Shown here: positions 17,602-28,339 of the stretch, piece by piece
How positions within the stretch are numbered: the stretch's first letter is position 1
How the letters are laid out: each line of letters begins with the position of its first letter
From: Meinhardsimonia xiamenensis
GTDB taxonomy: Bacteria; Pseudomonadota; Alphaproteobacteria; Rhodobacterales; Rhodobacteraceae
Direction: 5' to 3'
Assembly: GCF_900102905.1 (NCBI RefSeq)
Contig: NZ_FNFV01000004.1
Coordinates: 124,001 to 188,000 of the forward strand
DNA length: 64,000 nucleotides
Made by a program: the position numbers and the translations under genes
The notes under the pieces: model-generated
The model's input: only the letters and a program-made list of their open reading frames with translations
What the model was told of the DNA's origin: nothing
The model's database searches: none

Positions 17602-17799
17602 TCAGAAATCCACCGCGATGCCTTTGCGCTCCCAGTCGCCATAGCGCGTGGGCTCGGGGCCTTCGCGCCCACCGATTTCCTTCGGCATCGGCCGGGCAGC
17701 AGCCTCGGCGGCGCGGCGCCGCGCCTCGGCCTCGGCCAGCGCGCGGCGGGCGGCTGGCGGCAGATCGGGGCGTTCGCCCTGTTGTCTGTTCTCGGGCAT
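17602..17799 (-). CDS. DUF1674 / SDHAF4-like small protein
   Basis: This 65-residue protein ends with the diagnostic block KEIGGREGPEPTRYGDWERK followed by GIAVDF. That block is characteristic of DUF1674, the bacterial relative of the mitochondrial succinate dehydrogenase assembly factor SDHAF4. The N-terminal half is charged and Ala/Arg-rich, probably disordered or helical. In mitochondria SDHAF4 binds flavinylated SdhA before complex assembly; a similar role here is inference. No sdh genes are in this window. It is convergent with thpR and divergent from rsmB. Confidence 0.87.
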   Translation of the reverse strand: MPENRQQGERPDLPPAARRALAEAEARRRAAEAAARPMPKEIGGREGPEPTRYGDWERKGIAVDF

Positions 17800-17880
17800 T
17801 GCCTGTCTCCCCGGTTGCGAGGTGATCGGGCAGTGTTATATCCCCCCGGACCTGTTCCACAAGCCAAAGGCGTGCCGCTC

Positions 17881-19161
17881 ATGAGCAAGGGACTGGCGGC
17901 GCGTGCCGCCGCGCTCGACATTCTCGTCACGGTTCTGGAGCGCCGCCTGCCGCTGTCGGAGGCGGTCCCGCCCGCCGTCGCCGGGCTCGAGCCCGCCGAG
18001 CGCGCCCGTGCCGCGCGGCTGGCCGGCGAGACGCTGCGCTGGCTCGACCGCGCCGACCGCATGCTGAAGCCCTTCCTCTCGCGCCCGCCGCCCCTGCGGG
18101 TGCGCAATGTGCTGCGGCTCGCTCTGGTGGAGATCTTCGTGGCCCAAGCCCCGCCGCACGCCGCCGTGGACGCGGCGGTGAGCCTCGCGCGCCGCGGGCC
18201 GCGCGGCAAGGCGATGGCGGGGCTCGTCAACGCGGTGCTGCGGCGCGCGACGGCAGAGGGGCCGGAGCGATGGGAGGCGTTGGCCCTCCCGCGTCTGCCC
18301 AAATGGCTGCGGGCGCCTCTTCTGAAGCGCTGGGGGCGGGAGGTGGTGGAGGCCATCGAGGCGGCGCATCTGCGCCCCGCGCCCCTCGACCTCACCCCGC
18401 GCGACGGCGATGCGCAGGCGCTGGCGGAGCGGCTGGGCGCCATGGCGCTGCCCACGGGCAGCGTGCGCCTTCAGGACAGCCCGCAGCTCTCGGCCCTTCC
18501 GGGCTATGCTGAAGGCGCGTGGTGGGTGCAGGATGCCGCCGCCGCCCTTCCCGCGCGGGTGCTGGCTGCGAAACCGGGGGAGCGCGTGCTCGACCTTTGC
18601 GCCGCCCCCGGTGGCAAGACGATGCAGCTCGCAGCCGCCGGGGCGCAGGTGACGGCGCTTGATCTTTCGCCCGAACGGCTCGAGCGGGTGGCCGAGAACC
18701 TCGCCCGCACCGGCTTGCAGTCCGAGCTTGTCGCGGCCGATGCGCTCGTTTGGGAGCCGCCCGGCGGGGCGCTCTTCGATGCCGTTCTCGTCGATGCGCC
18801 CTGTTCGGCGACGGGTACGATCCGCCGCCATCCCGAATTGCCGCATATCCGCGACGCGCGCCGTCTGGGCGAGCTCACCGCGCTGCAGGCGCGCCTGCTC
18901 GACCGCGCGGCCGCGCTCACGCGGCCGGGTGGGCGCATCGTCTTCTGCACCTGCTCGCTCCTGCCTGCGGAGGGCGAGGATCACATCGCGACCGCGCTCG
19001 CCCGCAACCCCGCGCTGCAGCTTGACAGTGTCGCCCTCGATCTGCCCGGCGTCGAGCCCGGATGGATTGGTGCCGAAGGGCTCAGGACGCGCCCCGACTA
19101 CTGGGGCGAGATCGGCGGAATGGACGGCTTTTTCATTGCCGCCTTGCGCAAATCCGCCTGA
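17881..19161 (+). CDS. rsmB: 16S rRNA m5C methyltransferase, RsmB family
   Basis: This 426-residue protein has an N-terminal NusB-like helical RNA-binding domain (about 1-140) and a C-terminal SAM-dependent methyltransferase domain. The SAM motif VLDLCAAPGGKTMQLA is at about 236-251. Motif IV is DAPCSATGT with C308, and motif VI is CTCSLLPAEGE with the catalytic C358. It methylates a cytosine of 16S rRNA (C967 in E. coli numbering). The frame is open from 17782, but the N-terminal helix starts at the ATG at 17881. In this group the gene sits next to a heparinase-like gene and purH, as here. Confidence 0.92.
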   Translation: MSKGLAARAAALDILVTVLERRLPLSEAVPPAVAGLEPAERARAARLAGETLRWLDRADRMLKPFLSRPPPLRVRNVLRLALVEIFVAQAPPHAAVDAAVSLARRGPRGKAMAGLVNAVLRRATAEGPERWEALALPRLPKWLRAPLLKRWGREVVEAIEAAHLRPAPLDLTPRDGDAQALAERLGAMALPTGSVRLQDSPQLSALPGYAEGAWWVQDAAAALPARVLAAKPGERVLDLCAAPGGKTMQLAAAGAQVTALDLSPERLERVAENLARTGLQSELVAADALVWEPPGGALFDAVLVDAPCSATGTIRRHPELPHIRDARRLGELTALQARLLDRAAALTRPGGRIVFCTCSLLPAEGEDHIATALARNPALQLDSVALDLPGVEPGWIGAEGLRTRPDYWGEIGGMDGFFIAALRKSA

Positions 19162-19253
19162 CCGGCGGGCTTGGGCGATGACAGACGCCCGCCCAGCGCG
19201 TATGATCGCACGAAAACGGCTCCGGCAAGAACAAGATCGAGGCAAGGCAGGAC

Positions 19254-21005
19254 GTGTCCCGTTCCGAAGGCTGGGCGGCGCGGCGGACGCGCTGGATGAA
19301 CCGGTTGCATGCGCGCCGGGCCGCCTTCGCGCGCCCAGCCACCGGCTTTGTCTCGCAGCCCGAGCCGAAGAGCATCGGCCGCTACGCCCGCGGCCGTCAG
19401 CTTGTCGCCGGCAACCTGCAGTTCGCGGGCCACATGGTCGAGGCGCCCGGCGCCATGCTGTGGGAGGTTCCCGCCCCCGACCTTGCCTATGAACTCGAGC
19501 GGCAGGGCTTTGCCTGGCTCGACGATCTCGCCGCCTTCGGCGACGGAAAGGCCCGCGCCTGCGCCCAGAGCTGGACGGCCGGCTGGATCGAGCGTTACGG
19601 CCGCGGGCGGGGGCCCGGCTGGACGCCTGACCTCACCGGCCGGCGGCTCATTCGCTGGATCAACCACGCGCTGTTCCTGCTCAACGGCCAGTCGCGGGAA
19701 TTCTCCGAAAGCTACTACCGTTCGCTGGCCCAGCAGACGGTGTTTCTCAGCCGCCGCTGGCATGCGGCCTCTCCGGGCCTGCCTCGCTTCGAGGCGTTGA
19801 CCGGACTCATCTATGCCGGGCTTTCGCTGATCGGGATGGAGCGGCTCGTCGGCCCGGCCGTTGTTGCGCTTTCACGCGAGTGCGAAAGCCAGATCGATGC
19901 GGGCGGCGGCATCCCCACCCGCAACCCCGAGGAGCTTCTCGAAGTCTTCACCCTGCTCACCTGGGCGGCGTCGGCATTGTCGGAGGCCGGGCAACTCGCC
20001 GATGCCGCGCACATCGCCGCGATCGAGCGCATTGCGCCGACCCTGCGCGCCCTTCGCCATGCCGATGGAGGGCTGGCGCGGTTCCATGGCGGGGGGCGTG
20101 GGGTGGAGGGCCGGCTCGATGCCGCCCTTGCAGCCTCCGGCGTGAGAACGCAGCCCCAGCCTGGCCGCCGTGCCATGGGGTTTGCGCGGCTCTCGCATGG
20201 ACGCACCACCGTCATCATGGATGCCGCGGCGCCACCCTCCGGGCCCGCGAGCCACAACGCCCATGCCTCGACGCTTGCCTTCGAGCTCACCTCCGGGCGG
20301 CGGCCTTTGATCGTCAACTGTGGCTCGGGCGCTCCCTTCGGCGAGCAATGGCGGGCGGCGGGGCGCGCCACGCCCTCGCACTCGACCCTGTCGATCGACG
20401 GTTATTCGTCGTCGCGTCTCGGCGGGCGGCGGCTGATCGGAGGGATCGAGCGCGAATTCCTGGAGGACATCCCCCGCGACGTGCGCTTTCGCGCGGGCGA
20501 AGATTCCGGCGGCAGCTCGGTCATCGCCGGGCACGACGGCTATGTGCCCACGCACGGCCTGACACATGCGCGCGCGCTCGAGCTTGCCACCTCGGGCCGC
20601 GCGCTTGCCGGCGAAGACACGCTCGGCTGCGTCCGGCCCGAACACCGCAGGCTCTTCGACGCGGCGATGGACAGGGTGAAGCTCGCCGGCATCCCTTTTC
20701 GGATCCGCTTCCACCTGCACCCGGACGTGGATGCCGAAGTGAACATGAACGGCGCAGCCGTGTCGCTGGAGCTGAAGTCGGGCGAGATCTGGGTGTTCCG
20801 GCACGACGGCAGGGCCAGGCTCACGCTGGAGCCTTCCGTCTACCTCGAAAAGGGGCGGTTGCGGCCCCGGCCGTCGCTGCAGATCGTGCTCTCCGCGCGC
20901 GCGCTCGAGCCGGCGACACGGATACGCTGGACATTGGCCAAGGCCACCGATACCCCAAGCGCCGTGCGCGACCTCGCGCGCGACGATCTCGACCTCGCCA
21001 CCTGA
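19254..21005 (+). CDS. Heparinase II/III-like protein
   Basis: This 583-residue protein has an N-terminal alpha-toroid-like region (about 50-330, with RWINHALFLLNGQSREFSES) and a C-terminal beta-rich heparinase II/III-like domain (about 340-570). The C-terminal domain includes SHNAHASTLAFELTSGRRPL and ATPSHSTLSIDGYSSSRL, whose histidines fit the family's metal or catalytic region. No signal peptide is visible, so it appears cytoplasmic unless the start is wrong. The GTG at 19254 follows AAGGCAGGA. Family members are polysaccharide lyases, but this lineage is conserved beside rsmB and purH and its substrate is unknown. A cell-wall or exopolysaccharide role is only inference. Confidence 0.82.
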   Translation: MSRSEGWAARRTRWMNRLHARRAAFARPATGFVSQPEPKSIGRYARGRQLVAGNLQFAGHMVEAPGAMLWEVPAPDLAYELERQGFAWLDDLAAFGDGKARACAQSWTAGWIERYGRGRGPGWTPDLTGRRLIRWINHALFLLNGQSREFSESYYRSLAQQTVFLSRRWHAASPGLPRFEALTGLIYAGLSLIGMERLVGPAVVALSRECESQIDAGGGIPTRNPEELLEVFTLLTWAASALSEAGQLADAAHIAAIERIAPTLRALRHADGGLARFHGGGRGVEGRLDAALAASGVRTQPQPGRRAMGFARLSHGRTTVIMDAAAPPSGPASHNAHASTLAFELTSGRRPLIVNCGSGAPFGEQWRAAGRATPSHSTLSIDGYSSSRLGGRRLIGGIEREFLEDIPRDVRFRAGEDSGGSSVIAGHDGYVPTHGLTHARALELATSGRALAGEDTLGCVRPEHRRLFDAAMDRVKLAGIPFRIRFHLHPDVDAEVNMNGAAVSLELKSGEIWVFRHDGRARLTLEPSVYLEKGRLRPRPSLQIVLSARALEPATRIRWTLAKATDTPSAVRDLARDDLDLAT

Positions 21006-21038
21006 CGAACAGACATCCGAGAACCGGACCCTGCTGCC

Positions 21039-22631
<1,593 letters not shown>

Positions 22632-22644
22632 GCGCGCGCCCGCG

Positions 22645-23112
22645 ATGCGGCTCACGATCCTCGCAGCGCTCGCCGTTTTCGCGCTCGACCAGTGGACGAA
22701 GATCGCCGTCGTCCACTGGATGAACCTGCGCCATCTCGGCACCATCGAGGTGCTGCCGCCATGGATCACCTTCCGCATGGCGTGGAACTACGGGGTGAAT
22801 TTCGGCCTCTTCGCCGACCACTCCCCCGCAACCCGCTGGGTGTTGGTGGCGCTGGCGCTGGCCGTCTCGGCCTGGGTGCTGTGGTGGGTGCGCCACGATC
22901 AGGGACGCGCGGTGCGGCTCTTCGCGGGCATGCTGGTGGGCGGGGCGCTTGGCAATGTCGTTGACCGCATCCTCTATGGCGCGGTCGCCGATTTTCTCAA
23001 TGTCACCTGCTGCGGCATCGACAACCCCTTCGCATTCAACGTGGCTGACATTGCCATCTTCATCGGCGCGGCCGGGCTCGTCTTTACGCATCGCGGGCAC
23101 AACAGCAGGTGA
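22645..23112 (+). CDS. lspA: Lipoprotein signal peptidase (prolipoprotein signal peptidase II)
   Basis: This 155-residue inner-membrane aspartic protease has four transmembrane segments. The catalytic aspartates are D116 (AVADFLN) and D135 ([11 protein letters not shown]), with the conserved NVVDRI at 105-110. It cleaves prolipoproteins ahead of the lipidated cysteine. Probable substrates in this window include the BamF-like, LptE and DUF3576 lipoproteins. It starts 13 bp after purH; GAGCGCGCGCCCGCG before the ATG gives only a poor ribosome-binding site, so coupling to purH translation is possible. Confidence 0.94.
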   Translation: MRLTILAALAVFALDQWTKIAVVHWMNLRHLGTIEVLPPWITFRMAWNYGVNFGLFADHSPATRWVLVALALAVSAWVLWWVRHDQGRAVRLFAGMLVGGALGNVVDRILYGAVADFLNVTCCGIDNPFAFNVADIAIFIGAAGLVFTHRGHNSR

Positions 23113-23179
23113 CGGCGCTGCGGCGATGGTCTAAACCATGGTGCGAGCGGCGCAGGATCCGGCAAATGGGGGTAATGCA

Positions 23180-23701
23180 ATGACGAGGGGAACGGCGAGA
23201 CTACTGCCGGCGCTTCTGGTCGTGGCCGTTCTCTCGGCCTGCGCAAGCGATGAGCCGAAGCTGCTCAATCTGAAGAAGACGGGTGCCGGGCCTGACGAGT
23301 TTGCCGTGGTTCCCTACAAGCCGCTGCAGCAACCGCAGGATTACGCCTCGCTTCCCGAGCCCACGCCGGGGGCCGGCAATCTGGTCGATCCCACGCCGAA
23401 GGCCGATGCGATTGCGGCGCTGGGCGGCCGGCCAACAGTGGCGCGGGGCGTTCCGGCAGCGGATGCGGGGCTCGTCTCCCATGCTTCCCGCTACGGAGTG
23501 GACGGAGCGATTCGCACGCGCCTTGCCGCGGAGGATCTCGAATGGCGACGCCGGAAGAGCCCACGGCTTCTGGAGCGGCTGTTCAGCGTGACCACCTACT
23601 ACCGCGCCTACCGCAGGATGGCGCTTGACCAGCATGCCGAGCTCGAGCGTTTCCGCGCCGCCGGTGTCTGGACCCCTGCCGCCCCGCCGGAGCGCAAGTA
23701 G
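23180..23701 (+). CDS. DUF3035 / BamF-like outer-membrane lipoprotein
   Basis: This 173-residue lipoprotein has a signal peptide ending in the lipobox LSAC (Cys21) and the family segment ASDEPKLLNLKKTGAGPDEF followed by PYKPLQQPQDYASLPEPTPG. DUF3035 proteins are described in Caulobacter as BamF, an alphaproteobacterial accessory subunit of the outer-membrane beta-barrel assembly machine; that identification is from memory. The frame is open from 23138, but the ATG at 23180, after GGGGGTAAT, gives a clean signal peptide. It lies after lspA and before two secreted M16 proteins, an envelope-biogenesis context. Confidence 0.85.
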   Translation: MTRGTARLLPALLVVAVLSACASDEPKLLNLKKTGAGPDEFAVVPYKPLQQPQDYASLPEPTPGAGNLVDPTPKADAIAALGGRPTVARGVPAADAGLVSHASRYGVDGAIRTRLAAEDLEWRRRKSPRLLERLFSVTTYYRAYRRMALDQHAELERFRAAGVWTPAAPPERK

Positions 23702-23785
23702 CATTGCGCTCACATTCGCGTGGCCGGGGTTGACGGCGGAGGTGCGGGACCCGATCCATCGGTCGCGGACCATCGGGGAGGCACC

Positions 23786-25141
23786 ATGCGTCACATCCTG
23801 ATCTCAGCGCTTGCATGGCTGGCCGTGGCGATTGCCGCGCCTGCGGCGGAGATGTCGAGCTTCACCCTCGACAATGGGCTTGAGCTGGTGGTTCTCGAGG
23901 ATCACCGCGCGCCGGTGGTGGTGCACATGGTCTGGTATCGCGCCGGCGCCGCCGACGAGCCGCCGGGCCGCTCGGGCATCGCCCATTTTCTTGAGCACCT
24001 GCTGTTCAAGGGCACCGACGAGCTGGCGCCCGGCGAGTTCTCGCAGATCGTGGCGCGTCAGGGGGGCTCCGACAACGCCTTCACCTCGTGGGACTACACC
24101 GCCTATTTCCAGCGCGTGGCCTCCGATCGGCTGGAGCTGATGATGAAGATGGAGGCCGACCGGATGCGCGATCTCCGCCTACGCCCCGAGGACATCGCCA
24201 CCGAGCGCGATGTCATCATCGAGGAGCGCAACCAGCGCGTCGAGAACGACCCCGGCCGGCTGTTTCAGGAGCAGAAGGCGGCGGCGCAGTTTCTCAACCA
24301 CCCCTACGGGCGGCCCGTGATCGGGTGGAAGCACGAGGCCGAGGCGCTCACGCTCGAGGACGCGCTTGCCTTCTATCGCCGCTTCTACGCCCCCAACAAC
24401 GCCATCGTCATCGTCGCCGGCGATGTCGAGCCCGACGAGGTGCAGGCACTGGCCGAAAAGCACTATGGCCCGCTTGAGCCCACCCCCGGCCTCGGCCCCC
24501 GCATCCGCCCGCAGGAGCCGCCGCAGACGGCGGCGCGCCGGCTCACCTTCCGCGATGCGCGCGTGGGCCAGCCCTATGTGACGCGCAGCTATCTTGCGCC
24601 TGTGCGCGAGCCGGGCGACCAGCGGCAGGCCGCGGCGCTGATGCTGTTCGCCGAGCTTCTGGGCGGCGACCCGCAGACCTCGGTTCTGGCGCGCAAGCTG
24701 CAGTTTGAAGAGAAGGTGGCGCTTTACACCTCCGCCTTCTATGACGCCGTGGCTTATGACCCTTCCACCTTCGGCCTCGCCATCGTGCCCGCACCGGGGG
24801 TGAGCCTCGCCGAGGCCGAAGCCGCGCTTGACCGCGCGGTGGCCGAGTTCTTGGAGGATGGGGTGGACGAAGCCCATCTCGCCCGCATCAAGATGCAGCT
24901 CCATGCGCAGGAGATCTACGGGCAGGACAGCCTGCAGGGGCTCGCTCGCCGCTACGGGGCGGCGCTCGCCTCCGGCCTCACGCTCGCCGACATCGAGGCG
25001 TGGCCCGAGATCGTGCAGTCGGTGACGGCCGAGGAAATCATCGCCGGTGCCCGCGCGGTGCTGGTGGAGGAGCGCTCCGTCACGGGCTGGCTCATGCGCC
25101 CCGAGGATGGGGCGGCGCAGATGCAGGAGGTGAGCCAATGA
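23786..25141 (+). CDS. M16 family zinc metallopeptidase, catalytic subunit
   Basis: This 451-residue protein has a signal peptide (MRHILISALAWLAVAIAAPA) and the inverted zinc motif HFLEH at 67-71, with the distal glutamate in EERNQRVENDPG (about 145). Two M16 domains are present. It is predicted to be periplasmic. The ATG at 23786 is chosen because GGGGAGG precedes it and it gives the signal peptide. It overlaps the next gene by 4 bp (ATGA). The neighbour is an M16 protein without the zinc motif, so the two likely form a heterodimer in the manner of PqqF-like or mitochondrial processing peptidases. Substrates are unknown. Confidence 0.92.
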   Translation: MRHILISALAWLAVAIAAPAAEMSSFTLDNGLELVVLEDHRAPVVVHMVWYRAGAADEPPGRSGIAHFLEHLLFKGTDELAPGEFSQIVARQGGSDNAFTSWDYTAYFQRVASDRLELMMKMEADRMRDLRLRPEDIATERDVIIEERNQRVENDPGRLFQEQKAAAQFLNHPYGRPVIGWKHEAEALTLEDALAFYRRFYAPNNAIVIVAGDVEPDEVQALAEKHYGPLEPTPGLGPRIRPQEPPQTAARRLTFRDARVGQPYVTRSYLAPVREPGDQRQAAALMLFAELLGGDPQTSVLARKLQFEEKVALYTSAFYDAVAYDPSTFGLAIVPAPGVSLAEAEAALDRAVAEFLEDGVDEAHLARIKMQLHAQEIYGQDSLQGLARRYGAALASGLTLADIEAWPEIVQSVTAEEIIAGARAVLVEERSVTGWLMRPEDGAAQMQEVSQ

Positions 25142-26460
25142 TCCGCGCCGTTCTTTCCGCGCTCATGGCGGTTGTCGCGCTTGTCGTGACCGCGCCCGCG
25201 CAGGCGGCCATCGAGATTCAGGAGGTCACCTCGCCCGGCGGCTTCAAGGCCTGGCTGGTGGAGGAACATTCCATCCCCTTCGTGGCCATCGAGCTGCGCT
25301 TTCGCGGCGGCGCCTCGCTTGATGCGCCGGGCAAGCGCGGGGCGATCAACCTGATGACGGGGCTGCTGGAGGAAGGCGCGGGAGAGATGGACTCGCAGGC
25401 CTTCGCCGCCGCCCGCGAGGCGCTTGCCGCCCGCATCAGCTATGACGTGGGCGATGACGCGCTGGCGATCTCGGCGCGGTTTCTCACCGAGAACCGCGCG
25501 CAAGGGGTGGAGCTTCTGCGTGCCTCGCTGGTCGAGCCGCGCTTTGACGAGGACGCCATCGAGCGGGTGCGCGCGCAGGTCATTTCCATCATCCGCTCAG
25601 ACGCGAAGGATCCCGAAGCCATCGCCCATGACACCTTCGCGCGGCTGGCCTTCGGCGATCACCCCTACGGCTCGAACCCCAATGGCACCGAGGAGAGCGT
25701 CGCGGCGCTCACGCGCGATGACATCATCGATGCCTGGCGGCGGGTGATCGCGAAAGACAGGGTCCATGTCGCGGCCGTCGGCGACATCACCGCCGAGGAG
25801 CTTGCCGCGATCATGGACCGGCTCCTTGGCGATCTGCCCGAGACCGGCGCGCCCATGCCCGGACCCGCGCCCTGGCTTCTGAAAGGCGGGCTCACCGTGG
25901 TGCCCTTCGAGACGCCGCAATCGGTGGCCGTCTTCGGCCAGCCGGGGATCGAGCGTTTCGACCCGGACTTCTTCGCCGCCTATGTGCTCAACCACATCCT
26001 TGGCGGTGGCGGCTTCTCCTCGCGGCTGATGACTGAGGTGCGCGAGAAGCGCGGGCTCACCTACGGCATCTACACCTGGCTTGCCGACAAGGATCACGCC
26101 GATCTCGTCATGGGGCAGTTCGCCTCCGCCAATGACCGGATCGCCGCGGCGATCGAGGTGGTGAAGGACGAATGGCGGCGCATTCACGAGGAAGGCGTGA
26201 CCGAAGAGGAGCTCGCCGACGCCAAGACCTACCTTACCGGTGCCTACCCGCTGCGGTTTGACGGCAACGGCCGCATCGCCTCCATCCTCGTCGGCATGCA
26301 AATGGTGGGTCTGCCCATCGACTATGTGAAGACCCGCAACGCCAGGATCGAGGCGGTCACGCTCGAGGATGTCGCGCGGGTGGCCAAGCGGCTCCTCGAC
26401 CCCGGCACGCTTCACTTCGTCGTGGTCGGTCAGCCCGCGGGGCTTGAGGCGAGCAACTGA
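25138..26460 (+). CDS. M16 family protein lacking the zinc-binding motif (partner subunit)
   Basis: This 440-residue secreted protein (signal peptide [20 protein letters not shown], then AQA) has the M16 fold, but where HxxEH is expected it reads [13 protein letters not shown], with no histidines. It retains the C-domain Arg/Tyr pair in [20 protein letters not shown], which completes the substrate site of a catalytic partner in two-subunit M16 enzymes. The start overlaps the stop of the catalytic gene in an ATGA arrangement, fitting stoichiometric coupling. It is most likely the non-catalytic half of a periplasmic heterodimer. It is followed 43 bp later by mutL. Confidence 0.92.
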   Translation: MIRAVLSALMAVVALVVTAPAQAAIEIQEVTSPGGFKAWLVEEHSIPFVAIELRFRGGASLDAPGKRGAINLMTGLLEEGAGEMDSQAFAAAREALAARISYDVGDDALAISARFLTENRAQGVELLRASLVEPRFDEDAIERVRAQVISIIRSDAKDPEAIAHDTFARLAFGDHPYGSNPNGTEESVAALTRDDIIDAWRRVIAKDRVHVAAVGDITAEELAAIMDRLLGDLPETGAPMPGPAPWLLKGGLTVVPFETPQSVAVFGQPGIERFDPDFFAAYVLNHILGGGGFSSRLMTEVREKRGLTYGIYTWLADKDHADLVMGQFASANDRIAAAIEVVKDEWRRIHEEGVTEEELADAKTYLTGAYPLRFDGNGRIASILVGMQMVGLPIDYVKTRNARIEAVTLEDVARVAKRLLDPGTLHFVVVGQPAGLEASN

Positions 26461-26503
26461 GCATACTGGCCGAATCGCGAAGGCTCATGCTAGTGCTTGT
26501 GGC

Positions 26504-28339
26504 ATGGGCCTTGCAGACACCAAGATAAGCCACGCGCTGCCGCAGATCCGCCAGCTGGACGAGGCGGCGATCAACCGTATTGCCGCGGGCGAAGTGGTGG
26601 AGCGGCCGGCCTCGGCCGTCAAGGAGCTCGTGGAGAACGCGCTTGACGCCGGCGCGCGGCGCATCGAGGTCGACTACGCCAACGGCGGCAAGACGCTGAT
26701 CGCGGTGCGCGACGACGGCCACGGCATCGCCGCCGATGCGCTGCCGCTCGCGCTTGCCCGCCACGCCACCTCGAAGATCGACGGCTCGGACCTCACGAAC
26801 ATCGCCAGCTTCGGCTTTCGCGGCGAGGCGCTGCCCTCGCTCGGCGCGGTGGGCCGGCTGCGCATCGCCAGCCGCCCCGCAGGCGCGGAAGGGGCGGAGA
26901 TCACCGTGGAAGGCGGGCGCATGGGGCCGGTGCGCCCGGTGGCCACGCCCTTCGGCACGGTGGTGGAGCTGCGCGACATCTTCTTCGCCACACCGGCGCG
27001 GCTGAAGTTCCTCAAGTCCGACCGCGCCGAGGCGCAGGCGATCGCCGATGTGGTGCGCCGTCTGGCGATGGCCGCGCCCGACACCGCCTTCACGCTCACC
27101 GACCGCACCGGCGGCGCGCCCCGGGTGGTGTTCCGCGCCGAGGCGGAGACGGGTGACCTTTTCGATGCGCTCGGCGCGCGGCTGGCGCGGCTTCTGGGCG
27201 CGGAGTTCCGCGACAATGCGCTGCCCATCGAGGCCGAGCGCGAGGGCATCCGCCTGACGGGTTTTGCCGGCCTGCCCACCTTCTCGCGCGGGGCGGCGAA
27301 TGCGCAGTATCTCTTCGTCAACGGCCGGCCGGTGCGCGACAAGCTTCTGCACGGCGCCCTGCGCGCGGCCTATGCGGATGTGCTCGCGCGCGACCGTCAC
27401 CCCGTGGCCGCGCTGTTCATCGAGCTCGCTCCCGCCCGGGTGGATGTCAACGTCCACCCCGCCAAGGCCGAGGTTCGCTTCCGCGAGCCGGGGCTTGTGC
27501 GCGGGCTCATCGTCTCGGCGCTGCGCCACGCGCTGGCCGAAGCCGGGCACCGCGCCGCGACCACCGTGAGCGCCGCCACCCTTGGCGCCTTCCGGCCGGA
27601 GCCCGTGGGGCCGCGCGTCTACCAGATGGACCGCCCCTCACCGGCAGCACGCGCGGCAGGCTACGCCGCGCAGGCCCCCGCACCCGGCTTTGCCGAAGCC
27701 GCGCCGCCGGCCGCGCGCCCTGCCGAGGCGCCCGCAGAGCCGGGCGAGGAGGCGCTTTCCCGCCCGCTCGGGGCGGCGCGCGCCCAGCTTCATCGCACCT
27801 ACATCGTCGCCCAGACGGCCGACGGCATGGTCATCGTCGATCAGCACGCCGCCCATGAGCGCCTCGTCTATGAGCGGCTCAAGGCGCAGATGGCAGAGAC
27901 GGGTGCCGCGAGCCAGGCGCTGCTCATCCCAGAAATCGTCGAACTCTCCGAGGCCGACGCCGAGCGGCTTCTGGCCGAGGCGGAAACGCTCGCGCGCCTC
28001 GGGCTTGTCATCGAGCCCTTCGGCGGCGGCGCGGTGGCGGTGCGCGAGACCCCGGCCATTCTCGGCCCCGTCGATGCCGCAGCGCTCGTCCGCGATATCC
28101 TCGATGCGCTTGACGAGACCGGCGAGGCGCTGGCCGTCTCGGCGCGGATCGAGGCGATCCTCTCGCGCATGGCCTGTCACGGCTCGGTCAGGGCAGGGCG
28201 CGAGATGCGCGTGGACGAAATGAACGCGCTTCTGCGGCAGATGGAGGAGACGCCGCTCTCGGGCCAGTGCAATCACGGCCGGCCGACCTATGTGGAGCTG
28301 AAACTGGCCGACATAGAGAAGCTTTTCGGACGCAGATGA
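26504..28339 (+). CDS. mutL: DNA mismatch repair protein MutL
   Basis: This 611-residue protein has the GHKL ATPase N-terminal domain: [17 protein letters not shown] and [18 protein letters not shown] Pro/Ala-rich linker (about 370-420) and a C-terminal dimerisation/nuclease domain follow. The endonuclease motif [12 protein letters not shown] (446-457) is complete, and the supporting ACHGSVRAG and GQCNHGRPT segments are present, so this MutL should nick DNA itself. That fits a lineage without MutH. The frame is open from 26369, but homology begins near the ATG at 26504. No clear ribosome-binding site is visible. The stop overlaps rmuC (ATGA). Confidence 0.95.
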   Translation: MGLADTKISHALPQIRQLDEAAINRIAAGEVVERPASAVKELVENALDAGARRIEVDYANGGKTLIAVRDDGHGIAADALPLALARHATSKIDGSDLTNIASFGFRGEALPSLGAVGRLRIASRPAGAEGAEITVEGGRMGPVRPVATPFGTVVELRDIFFATPARLKFLKSDRAEAQAIADVVRRLAMAAPDTAFTLTDRTGGAPRVVFRAEAETGDLFDALGARLARLLGAEFRDNALPIEAEREGIRLTGFAGLPTFSRGAANAQYLFVNGRPVRDKLLHGALRAAYADVLARDRHPVAALFIELAPARVDVNVHPAKAEVRFREPGLVRGLIVSALRHALAEAGHRAATTVSAATLGAFRPEPVGPRVYQMDRPSPAARAAGYAAQAPAPGFAEAAPPAARPAEAPAEPGEEALSRPLGAARAQLHRTYIVAQTADGMVIVDQHAAHERLVYERLKAQMAETGAASQALLIPEIVELSEADAERLLAEAETLARLGLVIEPFGGGAVAVRETPAILGPVDAAALVRDILDALDETGEALAVSARIEAILSRMACHGSVRAGREMRVDEMNALLRQMEETPLSGQCNHGRPTYVELKLADIEKLFGRR

